Below are positions 16,525-23,466 of a DNA stretch of 32,207 nt, one piece after another (within the stretch, counting starts at the first letter, position 1; the number at the start of each line of letters is the position of its first letter). Location: positions 1 through 32,207 of the forward strand of contig DAINSB010000007.1 of the NCBI GenBank assembly GCA_036741535.1. Reading direction: 5' to 3'. The translations under genes were made by a program, and so were the position numbers. The notes beneath the pieces are model-generated. The model ran no database searches, had not been told where the DNA came from, and saw nothing but the letters and a program-made list of their open reading frames with translations. The stretch comes from Thermocaproicibacter sp036741535 (GTDB lineage Bacteria; Bacillota; Clostridia; Oscillospirales; Acutalibacteraceae).

Positions 16525-16640
16525 GTGGGGATGAGCGAATCTTCGGGCTTTCCATGCCCGGACAGTCTGGGGAATTGCTCCCGCAGACAAAACATCCGGG
16601 AGTTGTCTCTGACTCTCACGCCAGCCGCAGGCCTGCATTT

Positions 16641-18026
16641 TCACTCCGCTGAACGGCGCGGCTTGGGGGCGGACCCCGTCCGCCGCAGGCGCCGGAGAAA
16701 CGGCAGAGCCGCGGGCAGACACAGCAGAAACGACAGCAGGTCGGCGGCGGACTGGCCGAGCTGCACCCCGAGAAAACCGAAAAAGCGCGGCAGAATCAGG
16801 ATCGCCGGCAGATAGCAGATGCCCTGCCGCAGGGCGGCGATGAGCGACGCGCGCTTTGTGCGGCCGATGGACTGGAACAGCATGTTCGACAGGACCACGA
16901 ACGTCTGGAACGGGGCCGTCACGCACTGGGCGCGGAGCGCCAGCGCCCCGTCCGCGATCACGCGGGCGTCGCCGCGGCGGAACAGCGCGACGATCTGCGG
17001 CGCAAACAGAAATCCGGCGGCGCACAGCGCCAGCATCCCGGCGGTTCCCGCCAGGATGCAGAACCGGAACCCCTTATACACCCGGTCGAACCGTTTCGCC
17101 CCGTAATTGTACCCGGCCACGGGCTGAAATCCCTGCCCGAAACCGATGAGGGCGGCCATGATGAAATAAAACGACCGGCTGACGATCGACATGGCGGCCA
17201 GCGCGGTGTCGCCGAACGCGGACGTGACGATGTTCAGCACGACCGACGACGCGCTGTTCAGGCCCTGATGGATGAAGGAGGGCGCGCCGGTCCTCCAGAT
17301 CGCCGCGTGCACCCGCCCGCGCAGGGAAAAGCTGCCGGCCCGGATCTTCGCGATGGTCTTCCCCCGCAGGTAGCAGGAAAGCAGCACGACGAACGAAAGC
17401 GCCTGGCTCAGCGCGGAGGCGAGGCCCGCGCCGCCGATGCCCATCCGGAGCGCAAAAAGGAACAGCGGGGCCAGCGCGACGTTCATCAGGCACCCGAAAA
17501 GTACGCCGGCCAAGGCGAATTTCGCTTTTCCCTCGGCGCGCAGGGAGCAATTCAGCGTGAACGAGGCGCAGATCACCGGCGCGCCCGGCAGCAGATACCC
17601 GGCATATGCTTTCGCGTACGGCAGGACGGACGGGATGGCGCCCAGAAAGCGCAGCAGCGGCGCCAGAAAAAGCAGCGCGAGCGCCGCGACCGCCGCCCCC
17701 GCGCCGAGCGCGGAAAAAACGGCGGTGGAGAGCACCGTGTCCGCCTCCCTGTTTTTTTTCTGGCCGAGCTGGCGCGAAAGCTGCCCGGCGACGCCCATGC
17801 CGAGCGTATAGCCCAGCGCCTGCAGGAACGCCTCCAGCGGGAAGACGACCCCCACGGCCGCGGCCGCGTCGGTGCCCACGCGGCCGACATAGTAGGCGTC
17901 CACCAGATTGTAGGCCGCGGAAATCAGCATGCCGGCGATGGCCGGCGCGGCGAGAGAGCCGACCAGCCCGGGGACGGGAGTGCCCGTCATCCTGGCAAGC
18001 TGCTTTTCCGAATCCCGTTCTTCCAT
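16641..18026 (-). CDS. MATE-family efflux transporter
   Basis: A 461-residue integral membrane protein with about 12 hydrophobic helices in two homologous halves. The MATE N-terminal pattern is GSLAAPAIAGMLISAAYNLVDAYYVGRVG, seen here in overlapping parts (residues about 20-50), and the second half contains GFGQGFQPVAGYNYGAKRF. Such proteins export drugs or metabolites against Na+ or H+; the substrate is not predictable. The start is ATG 18026 because GGAG lies 8 bases upstream; a TTG at 18047 and an ATG at 18041 are alternatives without a good site. It is preceded on the same strand by mltG, but the terminator at 18092-18121 separates them. Confidence 0.92.
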   Translation of the reverse strand: MEERDSEKQLARMTGTPVPGLVGSLAAPAIAGMLISAAYNLVDAYYVGRVGTDAAAAVGVVFPLEAFLQALGYTLGMGVAGQLSRQLGQKKNREADTVLSTAVFSALGAGAAVAALALLFLAPLLRFLGAIPSVLPYAKAYAGYLLPGAPVICASFTLNCSLRAEGKAKFALAGVLFGCLMNVALAPLFLFALRMGIGGAGLASALSQALSFVVLLSCYLRGKTIAKIRAGSFSLRGRVHAAIWRTGAPSFIHQGLNSASSVVLNIVTSAFGDTALAAMSIVSRSFYFIMAALIGFGQGFQPVAGYNYGAKRFDRVYKGFRFCILAGTAGMLALCAAGFLFAPQIVALFRRGDARVIADGALALRAQCVTAPFQTFVVLSNMLFQSIGRTKRASLIAALRQGICYLPAILILPRFFGFLGVQLGQSAADLLSFLLCLPAALPFLRRLRRTGSAPKPRRSAE

Positions 18027-18091
18027 CCGCCCGGCTCCCATCCGCAATCGTTCTGTTTATCAGTTTTCCCAAAAGACCGGTTTTATCCTGC

Positions 18092-18121
18092 AAAAAAGGC
18101 CCCCGGAAAAACTCCGGGGGC
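18092..18121 (-). terminator. Intrinsic terminator of mltG
   Basis: On the minus strand a 9-bp GC-rich stem (GCCCCCGGA with TCCGGGGGC, 5-base loop) is followed by a run of six Ts (A run at 18092-18097). It lies 55 bases past the mltG stop. Confidence 0.9.
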
Positions 18122-18142
18122 TTTGGGAACGCACAGAATGAA

Positions 18143-18175
18143 CTGCATGCAAACTTGCGTGCGGGCTCAGCCTGC
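18143..18175 (-). repeat. Dispersed repeat B, copy abutting the mltG stop codon
   Basis: The minus-strand unit begins GCAGGCTGAGCC immediately after the mltG TGA (18176-18178) and matches 28 of 33 bases with 10559-10591. As in the tcdA copy, GTGCGTTCCC follows downstream (18124-18133 on the minus strand). Confidence 0.7.
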
Positions 18176-19132
18176 TCAGTCCTTGTAAAGCGGCGTCACG
18201 CCGTCGGCCTTCATCTGCGCGTCGCGCTCGGCCTGCGTCTTGCCGTAATAATATTTATGGTTGGTGCCCGTCGCAAAATAAAGATAATCGGCGTTCGCCG
18301 GGTTCGCCGCGGCCCGCAGCGCGTTCGCGCCGGGGTTGCAGATGGGCCCGGCGGGCAGGCCCTTCGCCCGGTCGGGGTAAGTATTGTAATAGTATTTGTA
18401 CCGGTCGCCGAACACGGGGATCAGATACTCGTTGCAGTAGTCGCGCGTGGAGTCCGCCTGGAGGATCATCCCCTGTTTCAGCCGGTTGTGGAACACCGCC
18501 GAAACCTTTTTCATGTCGTCCGGGTTGTCCGCTTCCCGCTCGAGGATCGACGCCAGCGTGACGACCTGATCCGTCGTCATGCCGGAATAGCCGTAGCCGG
18601 CGATTCTCTGCTGCGCGTTGCGCAGGAAGCGCCCCACCGCGTCCTGCGGCTTCATGCCGGTGTAAAGCTCGTAGGTATCCGGGTAGAGATACCCCTCCAG
18701 CTTGTAGGCGCGGTGCGGGTCGGAGGGGATCGCTTTCACGAGGGAATAATAGCGGAAATCGTAGGTCTGGGCCGCCTTGACGAAATCCGCCTTTTTGCAG
18801 ACGCCGTGGGCCGCCAGCCGGTCCCCGATCTGCGACAGGGTGAACCCCTCCGGAAAAGTCAGCGTCACGGTCTGCGCCGTTTCCGGCTTGGTATCCTGCC
18901 CCGGCACCGTCGACGACGACGCTTTCGGGGCCGTGGACGCGGGGGCCGGCGCCGCGGAAGAAACGTCAGCCGCCGGAGAGGACGGCGCGGGTCCGCTCCG
19001 CGCCGCGGAAGAAGCGGCTGCCGAAGAAACCCCCGACGACGGAGCGGCGGAAGAGGAGGGCGGATTCGCTCCGGAACAGGCGCAGAGCAACGCAAGGGCG
19101 GTCGCGCAGAACATGGCGGAAAAACGGTTCAT
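18176..19132 (-). CDS. mltG: Endolytic murein transglycosylase MltG, lipoprotein form
   Basis: A 318-residue YceG/MltG-family enzyme that cuts nascent peptidoglycan glycan strands outside the membrane. The catalytic Glu is Glu198 in LASILERE. Family blocks follow: VFHNRLKQGMILQAD, GLPAGPICNPG, and YLYFATGTNHKYYYGKT. Instead of the usual transmembrane anchor there is a lipoprotein signal (LLCAC, Cys19), then a Ser/Ala/Pro-rich linker of about 60 residues before the LysM-like segment (EGFTLSQIGDRLAAHG). The start is ATG 19132 with GGGGAG 7 bases upstream and its own promoter. A 21-codon upstream extension would bury the signal peptide and is rejected. It is downstream of rlmI. Confidence 0.92.
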   Translation of the reverse strand: MNRFSAMFCATALALLCACSGANPPSSSAAPSSGVSSAAASSAARSGPAPSSPAADVSSAAPAPASTAPKASSSTVPGQDTKPETAQTVTLTFPEGFTLSQIGDRLAAHGVCKKADFVKAAQTYDFRYYSLVKAIPSDPHRAYKLEGYLYPDTYELYTGMKPQDAVGRFLRNAQQRIAGYGYSGMTTDQVVTLASILEREADNPDDMKKVSAVFHNRLKQGMILQADSTRDYCNEYLIPVFGDRYKYYYNTYPDRAKGLPAGPICNPGANALRAAANPANADYLYFATGTNHKYYYGKTQAERDAQMKADGVTPLYKD

Positions 19133-19166
19133 GACAATTCTCCCCGATTTTTTACAGGACGCTTTT

Positions 19167-19195
19167 ATTTTACCGCCTTCGCGGGGGAAAATCAA
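19167..19195 (-). promoter_or_regulatory. Promoter of mltG
   Basis: On the minus strand, TTGATT (19190-19195), a 17-base spacer and TAAAAT (19167-19172) lie 35 bases ahead of the mltG start codon, within the 90-base gap after rlmI. Confidence 0.7.
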
Positions 19196-19222
19196 CCCGC
19201 GGAAAATATCGTCATCCTCCGG

Positions 19223-20449
19223 TCACACGATCTGGAAAATATAGAATTTGAGATAATCCGTCTCCGGCACGTTCCACAGGATCGGGTGGTCAGGCGCCTG
19301 CTGGCGCGCCTCCACCTGCCGCAGGGAGACCTGCGCGTCCGCGGCGGCGGACCGCAGCACGCTGCGGAACAGTTCGTCCGTCATGAAATGCGAGCAGGAA
19401 CAGGTCGCGAGGTATCCTCCGCGCGGCAGGAGTTTCATGGCGCGGTAATTGATCTCCTTGTAGCCGCGTTCCGCGCCCCGCACGGTCTGGCGCGACTTGG
19501 TGAACGCGGGCGGGTCGAGGATCACGAGATCGTACGCGCCGCGGCTGCCCTCCGCCAGGCGCGGCAGCAGGTCGAACACGTTGGCCTCCTCAAAATCGAT
19601 CACCCCGTCGAAGCCGTTCCGGCGGGCGTTTTCCGTGCCCAGCGCGAGCGCCCCGGCGGAAACGTCCACCGCATGCACCCGCTGCGCGCCGCCCTTCGCG
19701 GCGTTCAGCGCAAAGGAACCCGTGTCGGTGAAGCAGTCCAGCACGCGGCGGCCCGCGCTGAGCCGCGAGACGGCGAGGCGGTTGTATTTCTGGTCCAGGA
19801 AAAACCCCGTCTTCTGCCCGTTTTCAAAATCCACCGCGTACCGGATGCCGTTCTCCGTGATGTCGGTTTGGGTGCTCTGCGGAACCGGGACCCCCTCCAG
19901 CGGGAAAAAGCCTTTGTTCTGCGGGAGGCCCTCCAGCGCCCGGATGCCCACGTCGTTGCGCTCGTAGATGCCGTCTATTTTCTGGCCGTCCTCCGTGAGA
20001 ATGCGGTACAGCAGCCGGAACAGCATGGGCTTGATCTTTTCGATGCCCAGCGAAAGCGTCTGGGTCACGAGGATCGGCCCGAACCGGTCGACGGTCAGGC
20101 CGGGGAACTGGTCCGCCTCGCCGAAGACGATGCGGCAGCAGGACACGTCGCCGCCCATCACCGTCTTGCGGTACTCCCAGGCATAGCGCAGGCGGCGCTC
20201 GTAGAACGCCTCGTCGAAAACGTCGTTGGCGCTGCGGGAAATCAGCCGGATGCGGATCTTCGATTTTTCGCTGAGGAAACCCGTGCCGAGGTAGCTTCCC
20301 TTCCGGCTCAGCACGTCCGCCAGCCCGCCGTTGGGGCAGGGCTCGGCATCCGTGAGCTCCGTGTCGTAGACCCACGGGTGACCGGCGAGGATGCTGCGCT
20401 CCGCTTTCGGCGTGACTGTGATCTTCGGATATGGTCTTGTCTGTTTCAT
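19223..20449 (-). CDS. rlmI: SAM-dependent rRNA (cytosine-C5) methyltransferase, RlmI-like
   Basis: A 408-residue COG1092-type 23S rRNA m5C methyltransferase. An N-terminal PUA-like RNA-binding domain (about 10-75, ILAGHPWVYDTELTD) is followed by the linker domain and a Rossmann methyltransferase domain. SAM motif I is VLDCFTDTGSFAL (236-248), the substrate motif is LDPPAF (311-316), and the Cys-containing TCSCSHF block lies near the end. Length is typical (E. coli RlmI 396). The start is ATG 20449 with GGGGAGGG just upstream and a clear promoter. Whether the target is the E. coli RlmI position is inference. Confidence 0.9.
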   Translation of the reverse strand: MKQTRPYPKITVTPKAERSILAGHPWVYDTELTDAEPCPNGGLADVLSRKGSYLGTGFLSEKSKIRIRLISRSANDVFDEAFYERRLRYAWEYRKTVMGGDVSCCRIVFGEADQFPGLTVDRFGPILVTQTLSLGIEKIKPMLFRLLYRILTEDGQKIDGIYERNDVGIRALEGLPQNKGFFPLEGVPVPQSTQTDITENGIRYAVDFENGQKTGFFLDQKYNRLAVSRLSAGRRVLDCFTDTGSFALNAAKGGAQRVHAVDVSAGALALGTENARRNGFDGVIDFEEANVFDLLPRLAEGSRGAYDLVILDPPAFTKSRQTVRGAERGYKEINYRAMKLLPRGGYLATCSCSHFMTDELFRSVLRSAAADAQVSLRQVEARQQAPDHPILWNVPETDYLKFYIFQIV

Positions 20450-20501
20450 TTACCCTCCCCGTATCAAAAGGAGCGCGGACCGTTCGCCGCGCCTTTTCCC
20501 T

Positions 20502-20530
20502 ATTATACCAAGCGGGGGGACTTTTTTCAA
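20502..20530 (-). promoter_or_regulatory. Promoter of the rlmI-like gene
   Basis: On the minus strand, TTGAAA (20525-20530), a 17-base spacer and a perfect TATAAT (20502-20507), 53 bases ahead of the start codon. Confidence 0.85.
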
Positions 20531-20550
20531 TCGCGCCGGGGGGAACGTCC

Positions 20551-20579
20551 TTGCGGTTTTCCGGAAAAAGCGGTATAGT
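20551..20579 (+). promoter_or_regulatory. Promoter of the membrane-anchored protein gene
   Basis: TTGCGG (20551-20556), a 17-base spacer and TATAGT (20574-20579), divergent from and only 20 bases away from the rlmI -35 box. Confidence 0.7.
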
Positions 20580-20621
20580 AAAGACGGAAACAGCACAAAC
20601 CTTTGAAGGGAGGCTCTGTTT

Positions 20622-21299
20622 ATGAAAAAGGGAATCCTTGCAGTCTTGATCGTAGTCGTCGTTGCGGCGGCCGGCTATCTGCTCGTCAGGCAGCACGGCA
20701 CGGTGCCGTCGGCGGTCGGAACCGCCTCTTCCGTCCCCTCCTCCAGCGCGCCCGCCTCTTCCGCGCCTTCGTCGGCGCCCGAAGTCTCTTCCGCGGCGGC
20801 AGCGCCGTCCTCCGCTGCTTCCGGCATCCCGAAAGCGCAGGCGGTCGAGCAGATCCAGAAGGCCGTTCCCGTCGACTGGAAAAAATACACCGTAAAACCC
20901 GCTTCCCAGAGCGAGCAGAAAACCGTGAACGGCAAAAAATACCAGACCTACCTGATGTGGGACGAGGATTATCAGGTCGGCCCCGCGATCCTCGTCGATC
21001 CGGACGGCGGGAAGGTCTATACCTGGACCGAATCGGATTCCGCCCCCGTACCGGCCTCGGAAGACAAGGCGTTCGACAAGACGGAGCACACCGTCACCGG
21101 CACCGTAAAGGACGCGGCGATGATGAGCGTGCTGATCAAAACGAGCGACGGCCGGGAGCTTTCCATCCGCAGGCTCGGGATCGACACCTCCGGCCTGAAA
21201 AGCCTGACCATCGGCAGCAAGATCAAAGTGACCTATACCGGCGTGATCTCCGGAAACGACACGTCGCGCGCTTTTATCAAAAAACTTTCTTCGCTGTAG
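20622..21299 (+). CDS. Membrane-anchored protein of unknown function with Ser/Ala linker
   Basis: A 225-residue protein not recognised as a known family. Residues 1-22 form one hydrophobic helix (ILAVLIVVVVAAAGYLLV) after two lysines, predicted to anchor it with the rest outside. Residues 25-68 are a Ser/Ala/Pro linker very like that of the nearby MltG. Residues 70-155 form a compact polar domain (VPVDWKKYTVKPASQ, TYLMWDEDYQVGP). Residues 160-225 look like a small beta-barrel (TVTGTVKDAAMMSVLIKTSDG). ATG 20622 has GGGAGG upstream and a promoter. The stop TAG lies inside the terminal repeat of the mobile element that follows, so the natural C-terminus has probably been replaced. Confidence 0.8.
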   Translation: MKKGILAVLIVVVVAAAGYLLVRQHGTVPSAVGTASSVPSSSAPASSAPSSAPEVSSAAAAPSSAASGIPKAQAVEQIQKAVPVDWKKYTVKPASQSEQKTVNGKKYQTYLMWDEDYQVGPAILVDPDGGKVYTWTESDSAPVPASEDKAFDKTEHTVTGTVKDAAMMSVLIKTSDGRELSIRRLGIDTSGLKSLTIGSKIKVTYTGVISGNDTSRAFIKKLSSL

Positions 21300-21568
21300 G
21301 ATTGTCAAAGATGTTGGACAGTATGGAAGCGGAGGAATTCAAGAGGAAAAAACCAGTGGAGGGGACGCATCGGGAAATTGTTGGGACGGTGATATGTCAT
21401 CTGCCGGTAGGGCTTGGGGATATATTTTTTCTTCGGCTTCGATTCAGGAAACATGCCCAGTCTCCGCATGACACGGAACAGGCTTTCCGGGCATCCCCGG
21501 TATCCCCGCTTTCTTAGGCGGTGCCAGAGCTCCATCATCAATTGTCCAACATGTATTGTAGTCCTACA
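21295..21568. mobile_element. 274-base internally deleted insertion sequence remnant
   Basis: The ends are imperfect inverted repeats of about 26 bases. Both begin TGTAGGA and share ATGTTGGACA after a diverged 9-base stretch (left 21295-21320, right 21543-21568). Between them lies a collapsed transposase frame on the minus strand. No target-site duplication was seen. The element lies 30 bases upstream of the trp promoter and ends the preceding gene. Confidence 0.7.
21305..21550 (-). pseudogene. Transposase remnant lacking the DDE catalytic core
   Basis: An open frame on the minus strand joins a helix-turn-helix-region piece of an rve/DDE (IS481/IS3-like) transposase (MELWHRLRKRGYRGCPES, then PKKKYIPKPYRQMTY) directly to what looks like the C-terminus of the same family (NNFPMRPLHWFFPLEFL ... 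VQHL). The whole catalytic domain and the N-terminus are gone. About 80 residues remain of an expected 300-400. It cannot be active; the family name is from memory of related proteins and was not searched. Confidence 0.7.
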
Positions 21569-21598
21569 CCGATTGCATAAATTAATGAAAAAAACATC

Positions 21599-21628
21599 TT
21601 GACAACCGGCCCCCGGCACTTCTATAAT
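21599..21628 (+). promoter_or_regulatory. Consensus promoter of the trp operon
   Basis: Perfect TTGACA (21599-21604) and TATAAT (21623-21628) with an 18-base spacer, just upstream of the T-box leader. Confidence 0.92.
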
Positions 21629-21635
21629 AGAATAA

Positions 21636-21951
21636 ATTTTATACGGAAAATCCGATGAGCAAAGGTAAGTAGCGGGCACGACGGTGGCACAGAGAGCGCG
21701 GCAAAGATGAGAGCCGGCCCATGCGACGCTTCGCGAATGGCTTTGTCAGGAGCGCAGGGAAAGGGGGCCGTCCCCCTGTATCTGTCGCCGTGCCCCGCGC
21801 GTTAGAGCGGGAGGGTATTGATGCGTCTTCGCTGCGTACCTCTTCTGCGACGAAGTTTCGCTGCGTACCCGGAAAAGGGAGACGGTTATCCGCCTCCGAA
21901 CCAGGGTGGCACCACGAGCCTATCGTCCCTGAAAATTCAGGGACGATAGGC
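21636..21951 (+). ncRNA. tRNA-Trp-sensing T-box leader
   Basis: The T-box core AGGGTGGCACCACGAG is at 21903-21918. The Stem I distal signature AGAGAGCGCGG lies near 21692 and the GATGAGAGCC loop near 21708. The specifier region reads GAATGGCT with the codon TGG at 21738-21740, which selects tRNA-Trp. Uncharged tRNA-Trp is expected to stabilise the antiterminator and let trpEGDCFBA be transcribed. The leader lies between a consensus promoter and trpE. Ends are approximate. Confidence 0.95.
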
Positions 21952-21958
21952 TTTTTTT
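21918..21958 (+). terminator. T-box-controlled terminator of the trp leader
   Basis: A 16-bp perfect stem (21918-21933 with 21936-21951) is followed by seven Ts at 21952-21958. Its 5' arm starts at the end of the T-box core, as expected for mutually exclusive antiterminator and terminator. Confidence 0.95.
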
Positions 21959-21990
21959 ATCTGCAATTTTACCAAAAGGGAGGGCGGAAC

Positions 21991-23466
21991 ATGTTGAGTC
22001 CGTCTTTGGAAACCGTGCAGAAACTTCTGACCGAATACCCGACGGTGCCGGTCGCGGCATCCCGACTGATGGACTGCAGTACGCCGGTCGGCATTTTCGG
22101 CGCGCTGCAGGGCGCCTGCGAGGACTGCTTCCTGCTGGAGAGCGTGGAGCGGGCAACCCAGTGGGGGCGATATTCTTTTCTGGGCATCCGGCCGAAAGCC
22201 AGGATCAACATCCGCGGCGGAAAAGCCGATTTTGAGGAAAACGGCTCCGTCCGCTCGGAGAAGGTCGAAAATCCCGCCGAATACCTTGAGAAGATCGCGG
22301 AGGAGCACCGCTCTCCCCGCCTGCCGGGCTTTCCCCGCTTCACGGGGGGCCTGGTCGGGTATTTCGGCTACGACCTGCTGCGTTATCGGGAAAAGAAGCT
22401 CGGCCCCGCGCCGGAGGACGATCTGGGCCTGCCGGACTGCGAGCTTCTGCTCTACGACGAGGTGATCGCCTTCGACCATCTGAGCAGCCGGGTGTTCGTG
22501 ATCCTGAACCTCAAGCGAGGCGGGGACGCCGCCGCGCAATATAAAGCCTGCGAAGCGCGCGCGGAGGAAATCCTGCGCGGGATGGAAGACGGGAAGGCGG
22601 CGGAACCCGCGGCGCCCGGCGATGCCCCGGGCGAAATGAAAATTCGCTCGAACGTCTCGAAGGAACGCTTCTGCCGGATGGTGGAGGAAGCGAAAGAGCA
22701 TATCCGCGCGGGGGATATTTTTCAGGCCGTGCTCTCCCGGCGGTTCGAGATCGAAGACCCGCCGGACCCGTTCCGGGTGTACCGCGCGCTGCGCGCCGAA
22801 AACCCCTCGCCCTACCTGTACTACATCCGGTCGGAAGGGTATTGCATCGTGGGAGCTTCGCCGGAAATGCTCGTGAACGTGACGGACGGCGTCGTCACCA
22901 ACAAGCCGATCGCGGGCACCAGCCGCCGGGGCGCCGACGAAGCGGAGGACCGAAGGCTCGAGCGGGAGCTTCTGGCGGACGAGAAGGAGCGCGCGGAGCA
23001 CACCATGCTGGTCGACCTGGGGCGGAACGACGTCGGCCGGGTCTGCCGGTTCGGCACGGTGGAGGTCAAAGACTTCATGCACGTGGAGCGCGCGTCGAAG
23101 GTGATGCATCTGGTCAGCGAGGTCACGGGCGTTCTGCGGGAGGACAGAACCGCCTCCGACGCGCTGCTTTCCGCCCTGCCGGCGGGCACGCTTTCCGGCG
23201 CGCCGAAAATCCGGGCGATGCAGATCATCGACGAATTGGAAGACAAAAAGCGCGGCGTCTACGGCGGGGCGATCGGATATCTGGGCTTCGACGGGACCGT
23301 CGACACCTGCATCGCCATCCGCACGGCGCTGTTCCGGAACGGGAAAGCCTACGTGCAGGCCGGGGCCGGGATCGTCGCCGACAGCGTGCCGGAAAAGGAA
23401 TACGAAGAGACCGCGAACAAGGCGCTGGCGGTGGTCGGCGCGATGCGGGAGGCGAAAAAACGATGA
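21991..23466 (+). CDS. trpE: Anthranilate synthase component I
   Basis: A 491-residue enzyme converting chorismate to anthranilate together with the glutamine amidotransferase part of TrpGD. The N-terminal LLES motif (LLESVERATQWGRYSFLG) is the tryptophan feedback-binding element. Chorismate-binding blocks include VLSRRFEI, GASPEMLV, KPIAGTSRRG, DLGRNDVGRV and SGAPKIRAMQIIDELE. The start is ATG 21991, 33 bases after the leader terminator, with GGGAGG just upstream. The last four bases overlap trpGD (ATGA). Confidence 0.97.
   Translation: MLSPSLETVQKLLTEYPTVPVAASRLMDCSTPVGIFGALQGACEDCFLLESVERATQWGRYSFLGIRPKARINIRGGKADFEENGSVRSEKVENPAEYLEKIAEEHRSPRLPGFPRFTGGLVGYFGYDLLRYREKKLGPAPEDDLGLPDCELLLYDEVIAFDHLSSRVFVILNLKRGGDAAAQYKACEARAEEILRGMEDGKAAEPAAPGDAPGEMKIRSNVSKERFCRMVEEAKEHIRAGDIFQAVLSRRFEIEDPPDPFRVYRALRAENPSPYLYYIRSEGYCIVGASPEMLVNVTDGVVTNKPIAGTSRRGADEAEDRRLERELLADEKERAEHTMLVDLGRNDVGRVCRFGTVEVKDFMHVERASKVMHLVSEVTGVLREDRTASDALLSALPAGTLSGAPKIRAMQIIDELEDKKRGVYGGAIGYLGFDGTVDTCIAIRTALFRNGKAYVQAGAGIVADSVPEKEYEETANKALAVVGAMREAKKR

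Noticed and set aside
15718..17025. A 435-residue version of the Crp/Fnr regulator with a long N-terminal extension.
   Set aside because: The extra 195 residues are the antisense of the MATE gene end and non-coding DNA; a promoter lies just upstream of the shorter start.
20601..21520. A 304-codon frame overlapping the membrane-anchored protein and running into the mobile-element remnant.
   Set aside because: The competing frame at 20622 has a signal anchor, a good ribosome binding site and a promoter; the longer frame is Arg-rich shadow sequence.
21721..21990. A longer TrpE beginning at 21721.
   Set aside because: That stretch is the T-box leader and its terminator; trpE begins at 21991 after a GGGAGG site, with the family's normal N-terminus.
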